Source of the DNA: Bubalus kerabau | Taxonomy: Eukaryota > Chordata > Mammalia > Artiodactyla > Bovidae | Length of the DNA stretch: 64,000 nt | Direction: 5' to 3' | Assembly: GCF_029407905.1 (NCBI RefSeq) | Contig: NC_073637.1 | Span: 54,560,501 to 54,624,500 of the forward strand | Shown here: positions 21,995-31,133 of the stretch, one piece after another | Numbering within the stretch: position 1 is the stretch's first letter | How the letters are laid out: each line of letters opens with the position of its first letter | Program-made: the position numbers and the translations under genes | The notes under the pieces: model-generated | Databases searched by the model: none | Seen by the model: the letters and a program-made list of their open reading frames with translations, nothing else | What the model was told of the DNA's origin: nothing

Positions 21995-23298
21995 CTGTTC
22001 AGGTCATTGTTCCAACTATTACTTGATGTTCAGTGTTTGCTCTACATTCTGTTTCTTTGAAATCTTGACACAAGCTATAAATTTATGTTGTGTCCTGATG
22101 AAATAGTACAACGGATGAAACCCCTTCCTACCATAAAACTAGTGTGGAGTAACTAGCCTGAGCCATCCCTCTCTACACACACACTGACACACACACACAC
22201 ACAGTGCTGCAACCTAGCACTGAGTCATCAGAGATAAGATTGCATGCCTATTTATCTTTGTATCCAACAGGGTGATGAGGACAGTGTTTCATATTTCAGA
22301 AAGTCATTTTGGAATTGAAATGAATTGTATTGATTTTGGTGTTTAGTCACCACTATTATCCTAATTGAGCAATTTCCTCATTTTTCTTGTCAAATTAAAG
22401 GGTTAAACAAGAGGATCCCTCCTTTCCCTATGCTACCCACAACTGTAACTTATACTTACCTTCATCATAATCTTCATTATATGCAGTTATGATTTGCCTA
22501 CTATATAGTAAAAACTTCAATATGTGATTTTGTTAATAGTATCTACTTGATACATTCACTTAGAAAATATTTGTTAAATAAATAAATGAACTGCAAACTT
22601 AAAGAATGCATCCTTATTATGTTTATAACACATATAATAATAATCTAATGTATTCCTGACTACATGCCTTATTTTAATTATTGAATTGTGCTTATTTCCA
22701 CCTAAAACATTTGAGAACGCCTAATGAGCAGTTAGGGAAATATAATATTTTATGAGGGTTGTTAGATAAAATATTGAGTAAGGATTTTCAGCACACCTGC
22801 ACAAACTCATTTGCAAACAGAAGATAGAGAGTTGTTTGTCTAGCAGAACAGTGCCTTGGTGATAAAACAGAAAATACATGCATTATATTTTATTTCCAGA
22901 TGGCACAGTTTTACAAAAGTGAGTCCAACTAAATTATTGTATGAGATGTCTATTCTTTAAAAATATGTGTGCATAATAAATTACTTCTAAAATTCTAAGG
23001 ACTGAGTTTGCACTATTCATGCAATAAAAATTGCACACCTAACAGTGAAATTCCAATTAAATATCAGTAATTTCCTTTTTCCTTTGGCTATTAAAAAAAT
23101 TAGAGGAGCCTCATTTGAAAAGAGCAGCTTGTTCAGTACATCATAAGCTCTGATTTACAAGTCAAAGTGATTAAACTGTTCAGCAAAAGAAAATGTCATT
23201 GAGAATGAAGAAGGTCTTGTGGATTAAAACAATATCAATCACTTTAAATAATTATTGAAAAGCATGTTTATATGAATATCCAGCAAAACAAAGAAGGA
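21995..23298. other. AT-rich sequence with a short AC repeat
   Basis: An interrupted (AC)n lies at about 22177-22202. Otherwise I see no gene or named repeat. Confidence 0.5.
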
Positions 23299-23311
23299 AA
23301 AAGATACTTCT

Positions 23312-24032
23312 GAATTGAAGTATAGTTGATTTACAATATTAGTTTCAGGTATACAACTTGGTGGCTCAAAACTTTTCTAAATTTATTGTAAAGTATTGGC
23401 TATATTCCCTGTGCTGTAAAGTATATCCTTGTAGCTTATTAATTTTACGTTTAATAGTACAGACCTTTTAATTGCCTATCCCCACTTTGCTTCTTCTCCC
23501 TTCCTTATCCCCCTGATAATCTCTAGTTTGTTCTTTCTGTGAGTCTATTTCTATTTTTTTATATTTATTCATTTGTTTTATATTTAGATTCCACATATAA
23601 GTGGTAGCATACAGTATTTGTCAGTCTCTGTCTGACATTTCGTTAAGAATAATTCCTTCCAGGTCCATTCATGTTGTTTTGAGCGGCAAAATTTCATTCT
23701 TTCTTATGGCTGAGTAGTATTCCTGATGCTGGGAAAGATTGAAGGCGGAGAATAAGGGGATGACAAAGGATGAGATGGTTGGATGGCATCACCGACTCAA
23801 AGTACACGAGTTTGAGCAAGGTCCGGGAGTTGGTGATGGACAGGGAAGCCTGGCGTGCTGCAGTCCATGGGGTCACAAAGAATCAGACATGACCCAGCAA
23901 CTGAACTGAACTCTATATTCCATTTGTGTGTGTGCATGTGTAGGGAACAGTAAGCCCTATTTTCTTTTATCTATTCATCTGTTAGATTGCTTCCACATTT
24001 TGGCTATTGTAAATAATTCTGCGGTGAACATT
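23312..24032 (-). mobile_element. Old L1 (L1M-type) 3' end, split by BovB
   Basis: Reverse complement of an old L1 3' end: 'gaagtatagttgatttacaa', 'caggtccattcatgttgttt', 'cttatggctgagtagtattc', then after the BovB insert 'attgcttccacattttggct' and 'attctgcggtgaacatt'. AAAAGATACTTCT at 23299-23311 resembles AAAAGCTACTTTT at 24034-24046, which may be this element's own TSD. Confidence 0.8.
23724..23915 (+). mobile_element. BovB LINE 3' stub inside old L1
   Basis: Last 190 bases of BovB ('gatgctgggaaagattgaag' to 'caactgaactgaac'). TATTCC at 23718-23723 and 23916-23921 is a short matching duplication at the break in the L1. Confidence 0.9.
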
Positions 24033-24042
24033 CAAAAGCTAC

Positions 24043-24048
<6 letters not shown>

Positions 24049-24073
<25 letters not shown>

Positions 24074-24382
24074 TATTTTATTTTTAAACTTTACATAACT
24101 GTATTAGATTTGCCAAATATCAAAATGAATCCGCCACAGGTATACATGTGTTCCCCATCCTGAACCCTCCTCCCTCCTCCCTCCCCATTCCATCCCTCTG
24201 GGTTGTCCCAGTGCACCAGCCCCAAGCATCCAGTATCGTGCATCGAACCTGGACTGGCAACTCATTTCATACATGATATTTACATGTTTCAATGCCATTC
24301 TCCCAAATCTTCCCACCCTCTCCCTCTCCCACAGAGTCCATAAGACTGTTCTATACATCACTGTCTCTTTTGCTGTCTCGTA
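24049..24382 (-). mobile_element. L1-BT 3'UTR copy with 16-bp TSD
   Basis: Begins with poly-T (24049-24067, reversed tail) and continues through the whole L1-BT 3'UTR to 'tgctgtctcgta'. Perfect duplication CAAAAGCTACTTTTTC at 24033-24048 and 24383-24398. Confidence 0.95.
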
Positions 24383-24398
24383 CAAAAGCTACTTTTTC

Positions 24399-24576
24399 AA
24401 TTCTGGCTTCCTCAGTGTGTATGCCCAACAGTGGGATTGCTGGATCATAAGGCAGTTCTATTTCCAGTTTTTTAAGGAACACATGTATACCTGTGGCTGA
24501 TTCATTTTGATATATGGCAAAACCAATACAATATTGTAAAGTTAAAAAATAAAATAAAATAAATTAAAAATTTTAA
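24399..24576 (+). mobile_element. Tiny 5'-inverted L1-BT insertion
   Basis: 24399-24478 is antisense to L1-BT ORF2 (matches about 42770-42856), and 24479-24576 is the sense 3' tail with poly-A (matches about 43372-43460). Such inverted-5' plus sense-3' structures are the hallmark of twin priming. The element is flanked by AAAAGCTACTTTTT at 24384-24397 and 24577-24590, the same target as the neighbouring copy. Confidence 0.85.
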
Positions 24577-24592
24577 AAAAGCTACTTTTTAA

Positions 24593-24673
24593 AAGGAAAG
24601 AAGAATGGCTTTTTTCTGTATGCTACAATACTCTTTTCACTATTGGGTGATGTATTAGCATTCTAACTGCTGA

Positions 24674-24707
<34 letters not shown>

Positions 24708-24783
24708 CTAAAATTTCACTGACTTTAGCCAACAGAAATTCATTTCTTGATCATTTAAGTTCAATATGGAAGTTCCTAGTTCA
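24593..24783. other. Spacer with A30 tract
   Basis: 24675-24704 is an uninterrupted run of 30 A. The sequence around it is unassigned. Confidence 0.7.
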
Positions 24784-24992
24784 TGGGATTCCCTGGTGGC
24801 ACAGATGGTAAAGAATCCACCTGCAGTGAGGGAGACCTGGGTTTGATCCCTGGGTTAGGAAGATCGCCTGGAGGAAGGCTTGGCAACCCTCTCCAGTATC
24901 CTTACCTGGAGAATCCCCAGTGACAGAGGAGCCTGGTGGGCTGCAGTCCTGGGGTTGCAAAGAGTTGGACACGACTGAGCAACTAAGCACAG
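24784..24992 (+). mobile_element. Bov-tA SINE
   Basis: tRNA head 'gggattccctggtggcacag' and Bov-A body to 'gactgagcaactaagcac'. Confidence 0.92.
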
Positions 24993-25135
24993 TTCCTGAG
25001 TAGCTTTCCATTTCAGGGCTGGTTAGAGATGCAGGCCTCTTTCTTTTCTGTAGTTTCACTATTCCTAGGGCTTCATAGTCTTCTTCATTTAGCTAGCAGA
25101 TGGGGAAGAGAGAGTAGACAATGTAAACAGTTACA
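24993..25135. other. Short unassigned spacer
   Basis: Nothing recognised. Confidence 0.5.
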
Positions 25136-25543
25136 ACTGTACATGGAACAACAGACTGGTTCCAAATAGGGAAAGGAGAATGTCAAGGCTGTATATTGTC
25201 ACCCTGCTTATTTAACTTACATGCAGAGTACATCATGAGAAATGTGGGCTGGAAGAAGCACAAGCTGGAATCAAGACTGCTGGAAGAAATATCAATAACC
25301 TCAGATATGCAGATGATACCACCCTTATGGTAGAAAGAGAAGAACTAAAGAGCCTGTTGATGAAAGTGGAAGAGTAGAGTCCAAAGGTTGGCTTAAAACT
25401 CAACATTCAGAAAACTAAGATCATGGCATCCTTTTCAAACACTTCATGGTGAATAGATGGGGAAACAATAGAAACAGTGAGAGCCTTTATTTTTTGGGGA
25501 GCTCCAAAATCACTGTTTCTCATGATGTACTCTACATATAAGT

Positions 25544-26399
25544 TAAATAAACAGGGTGAAAATATACAGCCTTGACGTACTCCTTTTCCTATTGGGAACC
25601 AGTCTGTTGTTCCATGTCCAGTTCTAACTGTTGCTTCCTGACCTGCATACAGATTTCTCAAGAGGCAGATCAGGTGGTCTGGTATTCCCATCTCTTTCAG
25701 AATTTTCCACAGTTTATTGTGATCTACACAGTCAAAGGCTTTGGCATAGTCAATAATACAGATATAGATGTTTCTCTGGAACTCTCTTGCTTTTTCCATG
25801 ATCCAGCAGATGTTGGCAATTTGATCTCTGGTTCCTCTGCCATTTCTAAAAGCAGCTTGAACATTTTGAAGTTCATAACTCACGTATTGCTGAAGCCTGG
25901 CTTGGAGAATTTTGAGCATTACTTTACTAGCGTGTGAGATGAGTGTAATTATGCACTAGTTTGAGCATTCTTTGGCATTGCCTTTCTTTGGGATTGGAAT
26001 GAAAACTGACCTTTTCCAGTCCTGTGGCCACTGCTGAGTTTTCCAAATTTGCTGGCATATTGAGTGCAACACTTTCACAGCATCATCTTTCAGGATTTGA
26101 AATAGCTCAACTGGAATTCCATCACCTCCACTAGCTTTGTTCGTAGTGATGCTTTCTAAGGCCCACTTGACTTCACATTCTAGGATGTCTGGCTCTAGGT
26201 GAGTAATCACACCATCGTGATTATCTGGGTCGTGAAGATCTTTTTTGTACAGTTCTTCTGTGTATACTTGCCATCTCTTCTTAATATCTTCTGCTTCTGT
26301 TAAGTTCATACCATTTCTGTCCTTTATCGAGCCCATCTTTGCATGAAATGTTCCCTTGGTATCTCTAATTTTCTTGAAGAGATCTCTAGTCTTTCCCAT
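25544..26399 (-). pseudogene. BovB reverse transcriptase, N-terminal part (inverted block)
   Basis: Minus-strand frames 25956-26399 and 25407-25919 encode the RT fingers and palm region: TTNKASGGDGIPVELFQ, CIIDYAKAFDCVDHNKL (motif A) and GKGVRQGCIFSPCLFN (motif B). A TAG at about 25953 and an indel separate them. The frame runs off the element into antisense of the outer BovB, giving a chimeric tail. Not functional. Confidence 0.85.
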
Positions 26400-26461
26400 T
26401 CTGTTATTTTCCTCTATTTCTTTGCACTGGTTGCTGAAGAAAGCTTTCTTATCTCTCCTTG

Positions 26462-26854
26462 CTATTCTTCGGAACTCTGCATCAGATGCTTATATCTTTC
26501 CTTTTCTCCTTTGCTTTTCGCTTCTCTTCTTTTCACAGCTATTTTTAAGGCCTCCCCAGACAGCCATTTTGCTTTTTTGCATTTCTTTTCCATGGGGATG
26601 GTCTTGATACCTGCCAGAGTCTTTTCCAATGAGTCAACTCTTCGCATGAAGTGGCCAAAGTACTTGAGTTTCAGCTTTAGCATCATTCCTTCCAAAGAAA
26701 TCCCAGGGCTGATCTCCTTCAGAATGGACTGGTTGGATCTCCTTGCAGTCCAAGGGACTCTCAAGAGTCTTCTCCAACACCACAGTTCAAAAGCATCAAT
26801 TCTTCGGTGCTTAGCCCTCTTCACAGTCCAACTCTCACATCCATACATGACCAC
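26462..26854 (-). pseudogene. Chimeric BovB frame across the permutation junction
   Basis: A single open frame starts in the post-RT region (MYGCESWTVKRAKHRRIDAFEL ... RRVDSLEKTL) and runs without a break into AGIKTIPMEKKCKKAKW, sequence that normally lies about 600 codons earlier in the ORF. The junction at about 26617 is in frame. The open state is probably chance plus youth, not selection. Confidence 0.85.
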
Positions 26855-27263
26855 AGGAAAACCATAGCCTTGACTAGACGAACCTTTGTTGGCAAAGTAA
26901 TGTCTCTGCTTTTGAATATGCTATCTAAGTTGGTCATAACTTTCCTTCCAAGAAGTAAGCGTCCTTTAATTTCATGGCTGCAGTCACCATCTGCAGTGAT
27001 TTTGGAGCCCAGAAAAATAAAGTCTGACACTGTTTCCAATGTTTCCCCATCTATTTCCCATGAAGTGATGGGACCGGATGCCATGATCTTCATTTTCTGA
27101 ATGTTGAGCTTTAAGCCAATTTTTCCACTCTCCACTTTCACTTTCATCAAGAGGCTTTTGAGTTCCTCTTCACTTTCTGCCATCAGGGTGGTGTCATCTG
27201 CATATCTGAGGTTATTGATATTTCTCCCAGCAATCTTGATTCCAGCTTGTGCTTCTTCCAGTA
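26821..27263 (-). pseudogene. BovB YADD-containing segment (inverted block)
   Basis: Minus-strand frame with NINNLRYADDTTLMAESEEEL, the catalytic YADD motif, then the KMKIMASGPITSWEIDGETLETVSDFIFLGSKITADGDCSHEIKGR segment in pieces. An indel near 26850 ends the frame. Confidence 0.85.
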
Positions 27264-27850
27264 GAAGAGTTGACTCATTGGAAAACACTCTGATGCTGGA
27301 GGGATTGGGGACGACAGAGGATGAGATGGCTGGATGGCATCACTGACTCGATGGACATGAGTCTGGGTGAACTCCGGGAGTTGGTGATGGACAGGGAGGC
27401 CTGGTGTGCTGCAATTCATGGGGTTGCAAAGAGTTGGACACGACTTAGTGACTGAACTGACTGACTGACTGACTGAAAATCACTGTAGATGGTGACTGCA
27501 GCCATGAAATTAAAAGACACTTGCTCCTTGGAAGAAAAGCTATGACCAACCTGTACAGCATATTAAAAAACAGAGACATTACTTTGCCAACAAAGGTCCA
27601 TCTAGTCCATCTAGTCAAAGCTATGGTTTTTCCAGTAGTCATGTATGAATGTGAGAATTGGGTTATAAAGAAAGCTAAGCACCAAAGAATTGATGCTTTT
27701 GGACTGTGCTGTTGGAGAAGACTCCTCAGAGTCTCATGGATCAAGGAGATCCAACCAGTCCATCCTAAAGGAAATCAGTAATGAATATTCATTGGAAGGA
27801 CTGATGTTAAAGCTGAAACTCCAATGCTTTGACCACCTGATGGGAAGAGC

Positions 27851-29114
27851 TGAAAATAAAATATGCACAATGCATTTTAGAATACAAGGGAAAGGGGGCC
27901 ACAGATTTTTGATGGAAAGTTTATCTCTACTTCATTCACTCAGGGTCCCTCTTGCATAGGAAATTAAGTCATAATCTTACATATTGCTTTAACATTCTGA
28001 CTTGAAACTCACTAAGAGTTTAATGTCTATGTCTTCCTCTTTAATTTGGGAATGGAGGGTCTAAACAATAAAGTAATGCTGACAAAAACATTTTATAAGC
28101 AGATAGTTAACAGATAAAGATTTTCCATAAATCAATTAAGATTGAAAATTTCTGATCCATGCTCCTTTTTGTAACACCTGATTATCCATCTTTATAAAGA
28201 GCTTTTGCTAATAGCTATAGCATAAATATAGATATTTCATCTAACTGAGCTCTTCCTTGTGACCACCTTTAGATAATACATGAAAGAGATTATAATCTTT
28301 AATAATCTACTTTTTTTTTCAGCAAGGAAGGCTTATAGTTATCATCAATTAAGCCAAAATTAAAATTTAAGTCATTGTGAGACTCTTCCCTGAAATAGTA
28401 TTCAGGAAAATATGTATTGGAAATGAGTTAAATTGAAATTAATATAAAATTTTATTTTAACAATTGGATTATATCTTCTAGAGTATTTTAATTATGACAC
28501 AAGGGAAATGTTTTGAAGTAGAATTTAAATTTCTCTTTTTGATCTTACAAGCTACCTGAACGGTGACTCAAACTGTTAATAAATACCATGGGAGACAGGG
28601 AAGACAGAAATGATTTGAACTTTTTAAACTAAAATATCTACTCATGGATTATGAAGACAGAAATGATTTAAACTTTTATAAACTATCTTCTCCTGGCTTA
28701 TGTGTCTTTTGTGTAGGAGTCTCATATTATTTACATGAAAATAAAATATGCACAATGTATTTTAGAATATAAGAAATATTACATGATGCTGCTTGTGAGT
28801 AAAACCTGAAATTCTCATATTGTTTGTTTAGTTATTCTTTATTGCATTTTTATAATTTTCATTTACAATTAATTTATCAATCTTATATCACCCACCTTTC
28901 TTAATTATTATTATCCCTCTGGCCTCAATAAATTCATTTTCTGTTGCAGTTAAGACAAAAACCATTAACATTATCTGAAAGATTCTGCATGATCCAAACT
29001 TTGACTACTGTGTCAGACTTCTCTGCATCTTTCACCACTATAGCGCCAATGTGCAAAAGTTGTTCACCTATAATTCTGGCATGTCTAAACTGGAAATAAT
29101 TGTTAAATATTACC
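27851..29114. other. AT-rich sequence with local duplications
   Basis: No gene. 27851-27888 and 28736-28773 are near-identical (two mismatches in 38). 28600-28652 and 28653-28702 form a diverged tandem duplication of about 53 bases. Otherwise nothing recognised. Confidence 0.65.
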
Positions 29115-29265
29115 CGAACTGATTGCTTCATTCATTCATTCATTCATGTAAGAATACTTACTGATCAAATGTTCTGTGCTACACATTGTACTTTGCCTAG
29201 AGATATGGCAATGAACAATATAGATATGTTCTCCATGATCATGAACTACTTTATTCAATAGCTAC
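29115..29265 (-). mobile_element. L2-like 3' end
   Basis: CATT repeats then 'cttactgatcaaatgttctgtgc', 'gagatatggcaatgaac': the reversed L2 terminus pattern, diverged. A short (AC)n follows at about 29269-29284. Confidence 0.45.
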
Positions 29266-29284
29266 AAACACACACACACACACA

Positions 29285-29439
29285 AGCCTTTTGAAACTTC
29301 ATAGGTATATACATAAATATACATTTGCATACAAATATATTTAATATATATTTATATATTTAATATAATATATAATCATATATATATTTATCCTTTGTCC
29401 TTATTTATTTTTACCTACATCTTAAGGATCAAAACCTCT
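29285..29439. repeat. AT-rich low complexity
   Basis: TATAT/TTTAT-rich stretch at about 29320-29400, no element recognised. Confidence 0.7.
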
Positions 29440-30145
29440 ATCATTATTTCTTTTTTCTTATTCCTATCGAATATAAATTTTTTTCAAATTGTAAGTTATA
29501 CTTAAAGTTTACCATCTTTAACCATTTTTGTGGCTACAGTTAATTATATTAAGCATTTTCACCTTGTTATGCAACAAATATCCAGAACTTTTTCATCTTG
29601 TGAAATTGAAACTCTATACCCACTAAACAACTCTCCATTTTCTCCTATCCAAACCCTGGCAACCACCATTCTTTGTGTTTCTATGAATATGACTACTCTA
29701 GAACAAAACCTCATTTAAGTAGAGCATACTGTATTTTTCTTTTTATGTTGGCTTATTTCATTAAGCATAATGTCCTCAAGGTTCATCCATATTATAACAT
29801 GCGCAAGAAATTCCCTTTTTTCTAAGGCTGAATAATAGTTAATTGTATGTATATACCACGTTTATTTATTCATTTATCTGCTAATGAACACTTGGGTTGC
29901 TTTTATTTCTTGGCTATTTTAAATAATGCTGCTATGAATATGGATATACAAATGTTTCATGTTGCCAATTTCAAATTTTTTTCTGATATGTACTCAGAAG
30001 TGGGATTGATGGATTATATGGTATATGTCTTTAATTTTTAGAGGAACCTCTATACTATTTTCCCACAATGACTGCACTATTTTATATTCCCAACATACGA
30101 GAGTTCCAATTTCTTTACATCCTCTTCAATACTTTATTTTTTTTT
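29440..30145 (-). mobile_element. Old L1 (L1M-type) 3' region
   Basis: Reverse complement of old L1 ORF2 C-terminus and 3' end: 'ccctggcaaccaccattctt', 'gttggcttatttcattaagc', 'caaggttcatccatattata', 'aagtgggattgatggatta', 'gaggaacctctatactattt'. Non-functional. Confidence 0.8.
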
Positions 30146-30419
30146 TTTAATTTTTTGCTGCATTGGCCTAAAGTTGTTTATAAAATGTAGTTCTTTTAAT
30201 ATCTTTATAATCTATAGTGAAATTTTCTATTTAGTTACTTGGGATTCTGTGTTTTTTTCTCTTTATATCCTTGATTATAGCGATGTGTTATGGAAATGTA
30301 CTGTACAACTTAAAAATCCTTGGGACATTTACAGATGTTCTTTTTTTTAAAGATTTCTAATTAAATTTCATGTATTCATATGGAATATGACTGATTTCAA
30401 ATTTTTGACATTTATAGAT
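30146..30419. other. T-rich spacer
   Basis: No firm assignment. It may be part of the flanking old L1. Confidence 0.4.
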
Positions 30420-30860
30420 ACTTATTTTATGAACTAGCAAGCACATGGTCTGAGTGACCATATGCTCTTAAGAAGAATGATTATTCTATATTTATAGGGA
30501 GAATTGTGCTATAATATAAATTAGGTTTACGTGGTTGATAATGTGTTCATATTTTATAACCTTATTATCTTTTTGAATAGAAGATATTCCAACAATTATT
30601 AAGAAACTGGTGTTAAATTTTCAACTTTTAGATTTGTCTTTATCTCCACTAAGGTTGTTGTTTCTGATGAGTTGACTGTTTCATCATTGTATAATGTCCA
30701 TCTTTATACTTCAAAATACTCATTTTCTTGAAGAGCATTATTTAGTAATAGAGCTGCTCTAGCTTTCTTTTCGTTATTGTTTCAGTAGTATATCATTTCC
30801 TTCATTTAGAAAAATAATATTTCAACCTGTACCTTTCATATTTAATTTGCCTTTTGTACA
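30420..30860 (-). mobile_element. Old L1 ORF2 endonuclease-region fragment
   Basis: Antisense to the early ORF2 region: 'gcacatggtctgagtgacc', 'cttaagaagaatgattattc', 'gatgagttgactgtttcatc', 'gagctgctctagctttctttt'. It lies upstream in ORF2 relative to 29440-30145, in the same orientation, and may be part of one insertion. Confidence 0.65.
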
Positions 30861-31133
30861 CAATATAGTAAATAATGTCTTGTTCTGGGGAGTATGTGAA
30901 TATGAGTCTGGCAATGAGTGACCTGATAAATAGCCCCTAAGCATCATCCAGGTCATTTTTATAGTCTTTCGGGAAGCTAAGAGTGCCAGTCAAGATTTTT
31001 AAGGACTGACTGCCTTTTGTACTCACCAAAGATAGTATTTGATAGAGTTATGGTGGGCACCTGTATATTAGGCATTATGTCATTATTTGTTGAATTGTAT
31101 CGAAGTCCAGGGATAGAAAGAAATTTGGAAGCT
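30861..31133. other. Unassigned flank of the long BovB
   Basis: Nothing recognised. Confidence 0.45.

Larger units (their letters stand above)
25517..27475 (-). mobile_element. Inner BovB insertion: inverted, permuted 5' part plus sense 3' tail
   Basis: Three blocks. 25517-26616 is antisense to the linker and N-terminal reverse transcriptase region (equivalent to about 32785-33866 of the longer copy). 26617-27263 is antisense to the following region through to near the C-terminus (about 33875-34515). 27264-27475 is the sense 3' tail ending in (CTGA)n. The whole is bounded by the duplication AAAATCACTGT at 25506-25516 and 27476-27486. Within the inverted part the two blocks are in swapped order. 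Confidence 0.9.
25136..27850 (+). mobile_element. Outer BovB LINE fragment, interrupted
   Basis: Two sense pieces of one BovB copy: 25136-25516 (from 'ggaacaacagactggttcc' past the YADD region to 'ccaaaatcactg') and 27476-27850 (continuing 'aaaatcactgtagatggtg' to 'gaccacctgatgggaagagc'). The interruption at 25517-27475 is a second BovB. The outer copy lacks both its 5' part and its 3' tail, so its ends were lost by deletion or rearrangement. The reading frame is broken by stops and indels. Confidence 0.92.

Noticed and set aside
24049..24576. One single twin-primed L1-BT covering both pieces
   Set aside because: The left piece carries its own reversed poly-A and its own TSD pair, so two separate insertions fit better.
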